Below are positions 8,851 through 17,648 of a DNA stretch of 64,000 nucleotides, piece after piece. The position numbers and the translations under genes were made by a program. The notes below the pieces were generated by a model, which saw nothing but the letters and a program-made list of their open reading frames with translations, did not search any database and was not told the DNA's origin. This DNA is from Youngiibacter multivorans. Lineage in GTDB: Bacteria; Bacillota; Clostridia; Clostridiales; Clostridiaceae. The DNA lies in NCBI RefSeq assembly GCF_017873395.1, contig NZ_JAGGKC010000018.1:21624-85623 (forward strand), written 5' to 3'. How positions within the stretch are numbered: the first letter of the stretch is position 1; every line of letters starts with the position of its first letter.

Positions 8851-10098
8851 TCAGGCCTTGACATGTTCCTGGTTAACAGGAATCTTGCCCAGCAGCTTCT
8901 CTCCAAACTCTCTTCCCCAGACAAAGGCATCCTCAAGCTCTTTTTCACTTGCCTTGAACTTCATGCAGAGTCCAGGTCCGTGAATCTTCATCCTCAGTTC
9001 CTTGAGCCTTGATTCAATCCTTGGCACTGCTTCTCCGCTCCACCCGAATGAGCCAAAGGCTCCGGCTATCTTGCCGCCGTGGACGGTTGGGTTAAGGTGT
9101 GCCAAAAGGATCCTTACGGGCTCCAAAAGCTCTCCTACTATTGTGGGTGAACCGAAAAGCAAGCCATCGGAATCCCCGATGTCTGCAAGGATGTCCTTCA
9201 TGTCATGGTGGATGATGTCATAGGAGGCGACATCGAAGTCTCCTGATGACCTGAGCCCTTCAACTACCTTGTCTCCGATTTCTTTAGTATATCCGTAGGC
9301 GGAAACGTAGCTGATCGTTACCTTCTTTTTTCTGCCTGTCCTGTCCTGTGGAGTCGCCCATTTTACATACTGGTTTATCACAGCCCAGGGGTCTCTCCTG
9401 AGTATGGGGCCGTGTCCTGTAAGCACTGTATCTATATCAAGTCCCTTGATCTTTTCATAGGCCTTAAGTATATGCTGCTTGTAAGGTCCAAATATGGTTT
9501 CGAAATAATACTTGAGTGACTCCTGGTATTTTGGCTCCTCTTCAGGAGTTATAAGATCATCGAACATTGGCTCGAAGCAGTAGTGCAGTCCGAAAGAATC
9601 ACAGGTTACGAGCGATTTGTCCTCCTCAATGTAGGTATACATGGAATCCGGCCAGTGCAGGAAAGGCGCCATTATGAACTTAAGGGTCTTCCCGCCAAGC
9701 TCCAGAGTCTCGTTCTCCTTCACTATCCTGTGCCTGAACGGCTTGTTGACCATTTCCTTGAGGAATCCTATTGCTGCCTGAGATCCGAGAACCTCTGCGT
9801 TCGGGGACAGCTCAAGCATCTTGGAAACTGACCCTGAATGGTCAGGCTCAGTATGGCTTACTATTATGTAGTCTATTTTGGCAGGGTCGGTTCCGAGCTC
9901 CCTCAGCCTCTCAAGATATTCGTCAATAAACTGAAGCTTGACGGTCTCGAATACTGCTGTCTTTTCTGTTCCCTGCACCAGGAAGGAGTTGTAGCTTGTG
10001 CCGTATGGTGTATACATTATTATGTCGAATATGCGAAGGTTCGGGTCGAGGGCACCTACCCAGTGAATTCCCTTTTTTACTTCCAAGGATCTAAGCAT
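8851..10098 (-). CDS. fprA: Flavodiiron protein (A-type flavoprotein, oxygen/NO reductase)
   Basis: A 415-residue cytoplasmic protein. The N-terminal metallo-beta-lactamase-like diiron domain carries the ligand motif H82-x-E84-x-D86-H87 (SHTEPDHSG), followed by LHWPDSM, TCDSFGLHY and LTGHGPILR. The C-terminal flavodoxin domain starts at about residue 255 (VTISYVSAYGYTKEIG). It reduces O2 to water or NO to N2O and protects anaerobes. It is the first gene of a two-gene minus-strand operon, 21 bases ahead of the rubredoxin-domain NADH oxidoreductase that probably feeds it electrons. Confidence 0.93.
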   Translation of the reverse strand: MLRSLEVKKGIHWVGALDPNLRIFDIIMYTPYGTSYNSFLVQGTEKTAVFETVKLQFIDEYLERLRELGTDPAKIDYIIVSHTEPDHSGSVSKMLELSPNAEVLGSQAAIGFLKEMVNKPFRHRIVKENETLELGGKTLKFIMAPFLHWPDSMYTYIEEDKSLVTCDSFGLHYCFEPMFDDLITPEEEPKYQESLKYYFETIFGPYKQHILKAYEKIKGLDIDTVLTGHGPILRRDPWAVINQYVKWATPQDRTGRKKKVTISYVSAYGYTKEIGDKVVEGLRSSGDFDVASYDIIHHDMKDILADIGDSDGLLFGSPTIVGELLEPVRILLAHLNPTVHGGKIAGAFGSFGWSGEAVPRIESRLKELRMKIHGPGLCMKFKASEKELEDAFVWGREFGEKLLGKIPVNQEHVKA

Positions 10099-10314
10099 TG
10101 TTTCATCCCTTTCTTATTGAGCCAATCAGGCTATTCTTAATCAAATTTCACACAATTATTATACATCAACAAAGTGAACTTTTTATGCAGGGAGACTTGA
10201 AATGAGCAGTTGTTTTCAGAACTTTTACAAACAAGAGTCCTTTGCAGCTCATGTGGTGCCCAAAGCAAGCCTCCATGGGTTATAATGGAAGGAAAGGACA
10301 TCAGGGGGAAAGCT

Positions 10315-10896
10315 ATGCAGGAACTATATACTAATCGACTTATACTCAGGGAATGGAAGCCCTCTGATGCAGTGGACATGTTTGAATACGCAAGGGATCC
10401 CGAGATCGGTCCGAATGCAGGCTGGGCACCTCACAAAGACATAGAGGAAAGCTGCAGGGTAATCGAAATGTTCAGGGAGAGCAGGGATGAGATATATGCT
10501 ATGGTCCTTCGTGAGGATGGAAGGGTCATCGGCAGCATAGGGCTCCATGAAAGGTCGCCGTCAGAAGTGGTGCCATCTGGGAGATCGAGGGAGATTGGCT
10601 ATGTGCTTACAAAGAAGCTGTGGGGAAAGGGATTGGTACCTGAGGCCTGCGCGAGGCTAATTGTCCACGCTTTTAAGGATATGGCGGTCGATGAGCTATG
10701 GTGCGGCCATTACAGCTTCAACGAAAGGTCGAGGTCTGTGGTTCTGAAGACGGGTTTCAGATACGTAGAGACTGTAAGGAAGACACTTGACCGGCTGGAC
10801 GGTAGGGAAGTCGACCTTCTTGCATACAGGATTACAAGAGGGGACTTCGAAGAACTTCAGAAAGACCTTCTGGAGAGAGCAGGGATAATATTGTAA
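10315..10896 (+). CDS. GNAT family N-acetyltransferase (RimJ/RimL type)
   Basis: A 193-residue protein opening MQELYTNRLILREWKPSDA, the usual start of RimJ/RimL-type acetyltransferases. It has a central IGSIGLHER strand and the acetyl-CoA region EIGYVLTKKLWGKGLVPEACARLIVHAF. The likely reaction is acetylation of an amino group, but the substrate is unknown. The ATG at 10315 follows AGGGGGAA by four bases; a longer in-frame form beginning at 10210 lacks a ribosome site and family similarity. The gene is 16 bases upstream of acpS. Confidence 0.85.
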   Translation: MQELYTNRLILREWKPSDAVDMFEYARDPEIGPNAGWAPHKDIEESCRVIEMFRESRDEIYAMVLREDGRVIGSIGLHERSPSEVVPSGRSREIGYVLTKKLWGKGLVPEACARLIVHAFKDMAVDELWCGHYSFNERSRSVVLKTGFRYVETVRKTLDRLDGREVDLLAYRITRGDFEELQKDLLERAGIIL

Positions 10897-10912
10897 TCAG
10901 TGAGGTGTTCAA

Positions 10913-11275
10913 ATGATACTTGGAATGGGCTGCGACATAGTTGAAATTGACAGGATAGCTGGTGTATTCACTACAGAAAGAAAGCTTAACAGGATATTCA
11001 CGGACTCTGAGATCGAGCTTGCAAATACAAGCAGTACCCTTGCAGGAAGGTTTGCCGCAAAGGAGGCTTTCCTTAAGGCCCTTGGGTCAGGCAAGGCAGG
11101 AGTTCCTTTGAAGGACATTGAGGTCTTGAGGGATATTTCTGGAAAGCCATTCATCAATGAAGAAAGGCTTAAGCAGGTCCTGGACAGGGTATTCGGGAAA
11201 CCTGTGAGGATAAATGTGACGATTTCACACAGCAGGAAAGATGCAATGTCAGTAGTAATTATAGAAGGTGATTGA
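10913..11275 (+). CDS. acpS: Holo-[acyl-carrier-protein] synthase
   Basis: A 120-residue AcpS-type phosphopantetheinyl transferase. It moves the 4'-phosphopantetheine of CoA onto acyl carrier protein for fatty acid synthesis. The two Mg/CoA motifs are present: GCDIVEIDRI near the N-terminus and GRFAAKEAFLKALG near residue 55. The C-terminal TISHSRKDAMSVVI is also typical. The start of nnr lies inside its last codons. The acpS-nnr-alr order is common in Bacillota. Confidence 0.95.
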   Translation: MILGMGCDIVEIDRIAGVFTTERKLNRIFTDSEIELANTSSTLAGRFAAKEAFLKALGSGKAGVPLKDIEVLRDISGKPFINEERLKQVLDRVFGKPVRINVTISHSRKDAMSVVIIEGD

Positions 11276-11276
11276 A

Positions 11277-12788
11277 ATGAGGATCGCTGGGGTCGAAATG
11301 ATGAGGGAAATTGACAGGATAGCGGTTGAGGAAATCGGGATACCGGCACCGGTTCTGATGGAAAACGCCGCACTTGCATGCATAAGGAACCTGGACCTTA
11401 CAAAAGGCTATTTCGTGGTTGTCTGCGGAAGGGGAAACAACGGAGGTGATGGCTTCGCCATAGCCAGACACCTGTATTGCATGGACAAGGAGGTCGATGT
11501 CTTCTACATCAGTGAAGGAAGTGACTATAAGACTGAGACCAGGACCAACTTCAGGATACTCAAGAGGCTTGGCGTACCCATGATCCCGCTTTCCTCTGAA
11601 ACCATGTGGTCGTTCAGGGAAGCTTTGAAGGATGCAGATGTTGTAATAGATTCTCTGGTTGGGACTGGTGTAGCCAAGCCGTTAAGGGACTTCCTCAGGC
11701 AAGTCATTCAGGAGATCAACATAAATTCAAAGTATGTGCTTTCAGTCGATGTTCCGTCTGGAATGAATGCGGATAATGGTGAAACCATGGGACAAGTGAT
11801 TGATGCCGACATGACAGTGACCTTCCAGTGCATGAAGAGGGGATTTCTGAACTATGATGCCATGTCGAAGCTTGGCAGGGTGATCGTGGAGAACATCGGT
11901 ATTCCAGGCCCTGTCGAGGCCAAGGCTGAAAAAGGCGAATTCCTGACAGACCATGCCTTAGCACGTTCACTGGTGCCTTTAAGGGATAAGACAGGTTTCA
12001 AGAGCAATTATGGAAAGGTCCTTGTTGTAGCCGGGTCTTCCGGTTTTACCGGGGCTGCGCTGATTTGCACTGAAGCTGCAATATCCACAGGGTCGGGACT
12101 GGTAACCCTTTGTTCCAGGGAAGAGGTATTCCAAAGCCTCGTTTTGAGGCTCAAGGAAGCCATGAGCATTCATCCGGATGACCTGGAGGATGGAACCGGA
12201 AGGGCAGATGTTGTGGTGTTCGGCCCAGGACTTGGAGCAGGCGATGTGACCTTCGATATGCTTCTGAGAGTTATAAAGTCCATGCAGGAGAATGGAGGCC
12301 GCTCGAAAACACTTCTTTTGGATGCTGACGGACTGAACGTATTGAAGGACAGGACGGAGATTCTAACTCATCTGGACTTCAATGTCATACTGACTCCGCA
12401 TGTGGGTGAAATGTCCAGACTATGCGGCCTGAGCTCTGAGGTGATACAGAAGAATCGGATTGACACCGCAAGGAGCTTCGCGCAAGAGCACAAGTGCATT
12501 GTGGTCCTTAAGGGCTACAATACGGTGATTACCGACGGGAAAACGGCATATGTTAATCCTACAGGTTCATCAGCGATGGCCCAGGGAGGCATGGGCGACG
12601 CACTTGCCGGAATAATAGGGTCCCTTTGCGGACAGGGCCTTGAGCCACTTGAGGCAGCCATCCTCGGCACCTATCTCCATGGCTACATAGGTGACGAGCT
12701 TGCAGGGGAAAATTACATTGTGAAGGCTTCGGAGATTATAGAGGCGATTCCCGGCTGCATGAAGAGGCTTCAGGATTCGAAACGATGA
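11277..12788 (+). CDS. nnr: Bifunctional NAD(P)H-hydrate epimerase/dehydratase
   Basis: A 503-residue repair enzyme. The N-terminal YjeF epimerase domain (about 1-215) has MREIDRIAVEEIGIPAPVLME and the loop GRGNNGGDGFAIAR. The C-terminal ADP-dependent dehydratase domain of the ribokinase fold (about 225-500) has GKVLVVAGSSGFTGAA and NPTGSSAMAQGGMGDALAG. It restores NADH and NADPH from their damaged hydrates. The ATG at 11277 is preferred to a GTG at 11268 because of the AAGGTG site at 11265-11270. The ATG starts one base after the acpS stop, so translation is probably coupled. Confidence 0.95.
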   Translation: MRIAGVEMMREIDRIAVEEIGIPAPVLMENAALACIRNLDLTKGYFVVVCGRGNNGGDGFAIARHLYCMDKEVDVFYISEGSDYKTETRTNFRILKRLGVPMIPLSSETMWSFREALKDADVVIDSLVGTGVAKPLRDFLRQVIQEININSKYVLSVDVPSGMNADNGETMGQVIDADMTVTFQCMKRGFLNYDAMSKLGRVIVENIGIPGPVEAKAEKGEFLTDHALARSLVPLRDKTGFKSNYGKVLVVAGSSGFTGAALICTEAAISTGSGLVTLCSREEVFQSLVLRLKEAMSIHPDDLEDGTGRADVVVFGPGLGAGDVTFDMLLRVIKSMQENGGRSKTLLLDADGLNVLKDRTEILTHLDFNVILTPHVGEMSRLCGLSSEVIQKNRIDTARSFAQEHKCIVVLKGYNTVITDGKTAYVNPTGSSAMAQGGMGDALAGIIGSLCGQGLEPLEAAILGTYLHGYIGDELAGENYIVKASEIIEAIPGCMKRLQDSKR

Positions 12789-12865
12789 TGATTTCCACTA
12801 GGCGATGGGTTTGTGGTAATATGTAACGTGGAACTGAAGGATATAATTGAGGAATTGGTGATTTT

Positions 12866-14050
12866 ATGTATGACATGATAAGGCCTTTGTGGGCTGAAAT
12901 AGACCTGGACATACTCATGGAGAACATGAGGAATATAAGGAAACTGGTGGGTGACGTCAGGATCGTAACCGTGATCAAGGCGGATGGATACGGCCATGGT
13001 GCTCCTGAAATAGCACGCTGCATGCTGGAGGCAGGAGCTGACGAGATAGCTGTGGCAGTTGTGACTGAAGCCATGCAGCTAAGGGCCTGCGGGATAACCG
13101 CTCCTATTACGATACTTAGCTTCACTCCGCTCGATTTTGCTGAGGTCTCGATCAGAGAGGGCTTTGCCCTTGCCTGCTATAGCTTAAGCTATGCGGTGGA
13201 GATGGACAAGATAGCAGGAAGGCTTGGTATGAAGGCCAGGCTCAATATAATTTCCGATACAGGAATGGGAAGGCTTGGATTCCCCGTAAGCCCTGAAAGC
13301 GCTGATGAGGTCGCAAGGATTGCGAAGCTTGAGAATATCGAAATGTACAGTCTCCAGTCCCATTTCGCTTCATCTGATTCAGGTGACAAGACCTATGCCA
13401 ATATGCAGCTTGACAGGTTCAAATCTTTCATGAAGTCAATGGATGACATGGGAGTTGCCTTCAAGTACACAGCAATGTCAAACAGCGCCGGAGTCATAGA
13501 TATTCCGGAGGCAAGGTTCAACTGTGTGAGGCCGGGTATAATGCAGTATGGCTATTACCCTTCCGACGAGGTGGACAGGACAGTCATAGACGTGAGACCT
13601 GTCATGAGTCTAAAATCCATGGTTGTTCTGCTGAAGACAGTCCCTGCCGGAACATCCATAGGCTATGGAAGCACATTCACTGCTGAAAAAGACACGAAGG
13701 TCGCTACGATCCCTATTGGATACGCTGACGGCTATTTCAGGAGTCTCTCCAACAAGGGAGAGGTACTGATAGGAGGCAAGAGGTGCAAAGTGCTTGGAAG
13801 GGTCTGCATGGACCATATAATGGTGGATGCGACTGAATGCGAACATGTAAGGGAAGGCGACGAAGCGGTCATTATGGGATCCCAGGGCAAAGAATCGGTC
13901 TGGGCTGATGAAATCGCCCCAAAAGCCGGTACGATCTCATATGAGATAATCTGTGCTGTTGCGAAGAGAGTTCCGAGAGTGTATCTGAAAGACGGAAGGG
14001 AAGCATTCAGGACCGAGCATCTTGAATGCCTGCCAAAGGGAGCGCTGTGA
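12866..14050 (+). CDS. alr: Alanine racemase
   Basis: A 394-residue fold-type III PLP enzyme that makes D-alanine for peptidoglycan. The PLP lysine is Lys38 in VIKADGYGHG and the catalytic tyrosine is Tyr267 in SIGYGSTF. LGRVCMDHIMVD near residue 310 is the conserved C-terminal domain signature. The 77-base gap after nnr may hold a weak promoter. The stop overlaps the GTG start of the following yitT gene. Confidence 0.96.
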   Translation: MYDMIRPLWAEIDLDILMENMRNIRKLVGDVRIVTVIKADGYGHGAPEIARCMLEAGADEIAVAVVTEAMQLRACGITAPITILSFTPLDFAEVSIREGFALACYSLSYAVEMDKIAGRLGMKARLNIISDTGMGRLGFPVSPESADEVARIAKLENIEMYSLQSHFASSDSGDKTYANMQLDRFKSFMKSMDDMGVAFKYTAMSNSAGVIDIPEARFNCVRPGIMQYGYYPSDEVDRTVIDVRPVMSLKSMVVLLKTVPAGTSIGYGSTFTAEKDTKVATIPIGYADGYFRSLSNKGEVLIGGKRCKVLGRVCMDHIMVDATECEHVREGDEAVIMGSQGKESVWADEIAPKAGTISYEIICAVAKRVPRVYLKDGREAFRTEHLECLPKGAL

Positions 14051-14919
14051 AGAGGACGAAAGAGTATCTCCTGATAACCATTGGATCAATACTTGTGGCC
14101 TTTTCGGTGCAGGTCTTCTTCCTGCCCAATGGAATAGCACCGGGCGGCGTGTCCGGAATGGCTCTGGTGCTAAATCTGATTGTCCCGGGCATTTCTGTAA
14201 GCGTTCTGGTCATGGCACTGAATGCGGTTTTCTTCGGACTTGGATTCCTTGTCCTTGGCGGAGGCTTCGGAATGAAGACCCTTTATGCCAGCACACTTGT
14301 ATCAGCAGCCATGTGGGTCATAGAGACATTTCTTTCCATTGGCCAGCCTACGGGCGACCTGATGCTCTCGACAGCAATGGGAATACTTCTCCTTGGAACC
14401 GGGATCGGGATAGTTTTCAACCAGGATGCATCCACCGGAGGCACTGACATTATAGCTAAGATAATATCAAAGTTCACCGGGATGACTCCTGGGAGCGCAC
14501 TTGTCCTCATTGACCTGACGGTAGTGGTGATGATTGCGCTTAACTTCGGACTTGAGAGAGGACTATATGGAATACTCGGAGCAATACTGAACGGAGTTGT
14601 GATCAACAGGATTGTAGATGGGTTCAACTCAGCAAAGCAGGTTTTCGTAATAACAAGGGACAAGGAGAAGGTCAGGGGATTCATCGTGGGGAAGCTCGAC
14701 AGGGGTGCCACAATATTCTCTGGTGAAGGTGCCTACACTGGTGCTGAGAGCCACATGATCTACTGTGTTCTGTCGACAAGGGAGTTCGTGGTCCTCAAGC
14801 AATTCCTGAGAGACCAGGTCCCGGATGCATTTGTAACTGTAGGAACGGCTGCAGAGGTCCTTGGAAAGGGCTTCTCATCGCCTAAGGTAATGGGAAATAG
14901 CGGGGAGGGAACGGCGTGA
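14047..14919 (+). CDS. YitT family membrane protein (first of a tandem pair)
   Basis: A 290-residue protein with five or so hydrophobic segments in the first 200 residues (YitT/DUF161 domain, with FNQDASTGGTDIIAKI typical). A C-terminal cytoplasmic DUF2179 domain covers about 205-285. The GTG at 14047 overlaps the alr stop (GTGA) and is five bases after AAAGGGA. An upstream in-frame ATG at 14026 lacks such a site. Function is not established; family members are candidate transporters. The next gene is a close paralogue. Confidence 0.85.
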   Translation: MKRTKEYLLITIGSILVAFSVQVFFLPNGIAPGGVSGMALVLNLIVPGISVSVLVMALNAVFFGLGFLVLGGGFGMKTLYASTLVSAAMWVIETFLSIGQPTGDLMLSTAMGILLLGTGIGIVFNQDASTGGTDIIAKIISKFTGMTPGSALVLIDLTVVVMIALNFGLERGLYGILGAILNGVVINRIVDGFNSAKQVFVITRDKEKVRGFIVGKLDRGATIFSGEGAYTGAESHMIYCVLSTREFVVLKQFLRDQVPDAFVTVGTAAEVLGKGFSSPKVMGNSGEGTA

Positions 14920-15764
14920 AGGATTTCAAGCTTAGGGATTTCATTCTGATAACCATAGGTATATTCCTTGTCGCATTCAGCCTTGAGTATTTCTACATAC
15001 CGGCGAAGATAGCTGCAGGAGGAGTTACGGGAATAGCAATTATACTCAACAGCTTCATACCTGCCTTTCCTGTAGGGGCTATAATCCTTGTGCTTAACCT
15101 TATCCTCTTTGCCACTGCATTTCTGACAATCGGAGGAGGATTTGGTGCCAAGACTCTATACGCGTCCTTTGGCCTCTCTCTGACCATGTGGGCCATGGAA
15201 GCAGGTTTAAGGCCTCAGGCTCTTACAGACGACCTGTTCATAAACGCCGCTGTCGGTACGATAATTGTTGCCATAGGCATGGCCATGGTGTTCAACAGCG
15301 GAGCCTCAACAGGAGGAACGGACATACTTGCGAAGATTCTTAACAGGTACTTCCATCTTGACATAGGCAAGTCACTCCTTATCGTAGACTTCATTGTAGG
15401 ACTGGGCGGTATCATGACCTTCGGAATAAGGATAGGACTTTACGCCATGCTCTGCATCATCATAAACGGTACATTAATTGACAGGCTGATCGATGGTCTC
15501 AATACCTCCAAGGAGCTGATGGTGATCAGCAGACATGAGGAGGAAATAATAAGGTTCATAATAAAGGAACTCGACAGGTCCTGCACTGTGCTTACCGGCT
15601 ACGGCGGATATACCGGAGAAGGGACCTCGGTCCTGTATGTCGTCCTTAACTGGAGGGAATACATCAAGCTAAGGGAATACATAAAGGAAATGGATCCCCG
15701 TGCATTCATATCGGTCAACGACGTCCACGAAGTACTGGGAGAGGGGTTCAAGGACCTTAGATAA
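14916..15764 (+). CDS. YitT family membrane protein (second of a tandem pair)
   Basis: A 282-residue paralogue of the preceding gene with the same order of membrane segments, the block FNSGASTGGTDILAKI and a C-terminal DUF2179 domain (LMVISRHEEEIIRFIIKELDRSCTVLTGYGGYTGE). The start is a GTG at 14916 overlapping the previous stop, so the two are made together and may form a hetero-oligomer. It is the last gene of the acpS-nnr-alr-yitT series. Confidence 0.85.
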   Translation: MKDFKLRDFILITIGIFLVAFSLEYFYIPAKIAAGGVTGIAIILNSFIPAFPVGAIILVLNLILFATAFLTIGGGFGAKTLYASFGLSLTMWAMEAGLRPQALTDDLFINAAVGTIIVAIGMAMVFNSGASTGGTDILAKILNRYFHLDIGKSLLIVDFIVGLGGIMTFGIRIGLYAMLCIIINGTLIDRLIDGLNTSKELMVISRHEEEIIRFIIKELDRSCTVLTGYGGYTGEGTSVLYVVLNWREYIKLREYIKEMDPRAFISVNDVHEVLGEGFKDLR

Positions 15765-15925
15765 CCATGCATTTTCTTTATATTATCTTCATAAGCTTAT
15801 GCCATACTTAGAAATCGTGGAGGTTTAGGGGTTTTTCGCTTAAGGTAAACTAAAGCAATGAAGCTTAAACTTGTAGCGTCAAAGAGAAAATGTCGGAACA
15901 AAAACAGCATTGCCGGTTCCCTTTT

Positions 15926-16028
15926 ATGGCTCACAAAGCCATATTAATGGCTCACAAAGCCATATTATGGCTCATAAAGCCATATTAATGGCTCACAAAG
16001 CCATTCAATGGGCTGCTAAAGCCGGTAA
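15926..16028. repeat. Tandem array of small hairpins upstream of ftsE
   Basis: Four near-identical 17-base units ATGGCT-CACAA-AGCCAT lie at 15926-15942, 15947-15963, 15967-15983 (loop CATAA) and 15988-16004. A degenerate fifth unit (GGGCT-GCTAA-AGCC) follows near 16010-16023. Each unit is a six-base-pair inverted repeat. Unit starts are 21, 20 and 21 bases apart, close to two helical turns. The 302-base gap 15765-16066 otherwise shows no gene. The array could be a protein-binding array on DNA or a chain of RNA hairpins in the ftsEX leader. Confidence 0.85.
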
Positions 16029-16066
16029 CTGCATGCTACACAGATTTATTCATAGGAGTTGCAGAT

Positions 16067-16759
16067 ATGATTGAATTCAAAAACGTTACGAAGAAGTATG
16101 ACAATAAGGTCACTGCTTTGGACGACATCAGCGTAAAGATAGAATCCGGAGAATTTGTCTTCCTTGTAGGAGCTTCGGGTGCAGGCAAGTCAACCTTCAT
16201 CAAGATGCTGCTTAAGGAGGTCGAACCGACTACTGGAATTGTCAAGGTTGGAAACAAAGACCTTGCGGCCATAACAAAGAAGGACATTCCATACTACAGA
16301 AGAAAGATAGGCATGGTGTTCCAGGACTTCAGGCTCATAAGCACTTTGAATGTATTCGAGAATGTGGCCTTCGCGATGAGAGTCACCGATGCCACTCCGA
16401 AGGAGATCAGGCGAAGGGTTCCCATGGTGCTTGCTCTTGTAGGACTTTCAGACAAGGCAAGGAACTTCCCGACTGAGCTTTCAGGTGGAGAGCAGCAGAG
16501 GGTATCCCTTGCAAGGGCAATAGCAAACAATCCTTCCATACTCATAGCAGACGAGCCGACAGGAAACCTTGACCCTGATACAGCGAAGGAAATCATGTCG
16601 CTGCTGATGGACATTAACAAGGCAGGAACAACGGTCATCATGGCAACCCATGCCAGGGAGATAGTCGACGTGAGCAAGAAGAGAGTTATTTCTCTTGAGA
16701 AAGGCAGGATAAACAGAGACGAGCAAAAAGGAAGGTACAATATTCATGACGAAAATTAA
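16067..16759 (+). CDS. ftsE: Cell division ATP-binding protein FtsE
   Basis: A 230-residue ABC ATPase. Walker A is GASGAGKST near residues 37-45, the signature is LSGGEQQRV and Walker B is ILIADEPTGNLD. It partners FtsX at the membrane to control peptidoglycan hydrolases during division or elongation. TAGGAG at 16053-16058 sets the ATG. The gene overlaps ftsX by 14 bases and is followed by a C-terminal processing peptidase. The leader contains the hairpin array. Confidence 0.95.
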   Translation: MIEFKNVTKKYDNKVTALDDISVKIESGEFVFLVGASGAGKSTFIKMLLKEVEPTTGIVKVGNKDLAAITKKDIPYYRRKIGMVFQDFRLISTLNVFENVAFAMRVTDATPKEIRRRVPMVLALVGLSDKARNFPTELSGGEQQRVSLARAIANNPSILIADEPTGNLDPDTAKEIMSLLMDINKAGTTVIMATHAREIVDVSKKRVISLEKGRINRDEQKGRYNIHDEN

Positions 16760-17630
16760 GATGTTCCTTGGAGATGCGCTGAAGAGCCTTAAAAGGAACA
16801 GGACAATATCTGCAGCCAGTATGGCGACTGTTGCAGCAACCCTGTTCATATTCGGTGTCTTCATACTCGTCGCAATGACGATAAACTCGAGCGTCGCAAC
16901 AGTGGAATCCAAGGTTGAGATCAAGGCGTACCTTCTGGATGAGGCAACTGAAGAAGAGAAGCAGGCTATACAGACTGCAATCGGGTCAGTCACTGGAATA
17001 AAGGAAATCAAGTACGAGACAAAGGAAGAGGCCTTCACTAAATTCAAGGAATCACTCGGCGAGAACAATGCGATTCTTGCGGGCTACTCAGAGGCTAACA
17101 ATCCTCTGCCAAATTCCTTCGTGGTAAGCCTGGATACTCCGGAGGCGGCAGGACCTGTTGAGGATGCTGTCAAGGATCTTCCGGGAGTCCAGCAGGTAGG
17201 AAACGAGAGGGATACTGTCGAGATGATCATTGCTGTCGCAAGGACCATCAGGACTGTTGGAGTGGTGATCTTCGGCATACTTATAATCGTATCGCTGTTC
17301 CTTATAGGAAACACCATCAAGCTGACGGTATTCAGCAGAAGGCGTGAAATCGGGATAATGAAGTTTGTTGGTGCCACTGACTGGTTCATAAGGTGGCCAT
17401 TCATCATCGAAGGCATAATCATGGGGACCGTTGGTGCGATATTTGCAGTAGCTGTACTATATTTCTCATACAAGGGAGCCTACACTCAAATAACCAAGGC
17501 ATTCTTCTATGCAGGTCTCACTGCTCCGGGCTATGTCCTCAGCAACATGAGCTGGCAGTTCATCCTTGCAGGGATGGGAATTGGAGCCGCGGGAAGCTAT
17601 ATTTCCCTTAGAAGGTTCCTGGACGTATAA
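16746..17630 (+). CDS. ftsX: Cell division permease FtsX
   Basis: A 294-residue membrane protein with one N-terminal transmembrane segment (about 20-45), an extracytoplasmic domain of about 120 residues and three C-terminal segments starting near 165, 215 and 265. FSRRREIGIMKFVGATDWFIRWPF is the cytoplasmic loop that contacts FtsE. The extracytoplasmic domain is expected to activate cell-wall hydrolases. The start overlaps ftsE by 14 bases, which implies coupled translation. Confidence 0.94.
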   Translation: MTKIKMFLGDALKSLKRNRTISAASMATVAATLFIFGVFILVAMTINSSVATVESKVEIKAYLLDEATEEEKQAIQTAIGSVTGIKEIKYETKEEAFTKFKESLGENNAILAGYSEANNPLPNSFVVSLDTPEAAGPVEDAVKDLPGVQQVGNERDTVEMIIAVARTIRTVGVVIFGILIIVSLFLIGNTIKLTVFSRRREIGIMKFVGATDWFIRWPFIIEGIIMGTVGAIFAVAVLYFSYKGAYTQITKAFFYAGLTAPGYVLSNMSWQFILAGMGIGAAGSYISLRRFLDV

Positions 17631-17648
17631 AACAAAGGGGTGGCTGGC

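Noticed and set aside
15926..16028. CRISPR array
   Set aside because: Units are 17 bases with 3-5 base gaps, far too short for repeats and spacers, and no cas gene is present.
16481..17068. Minus-strand open frame of 195 codons across ftsE and ftsX
   Set aside because: Antisense to two well-supported overlapping genes; no independent evidence.
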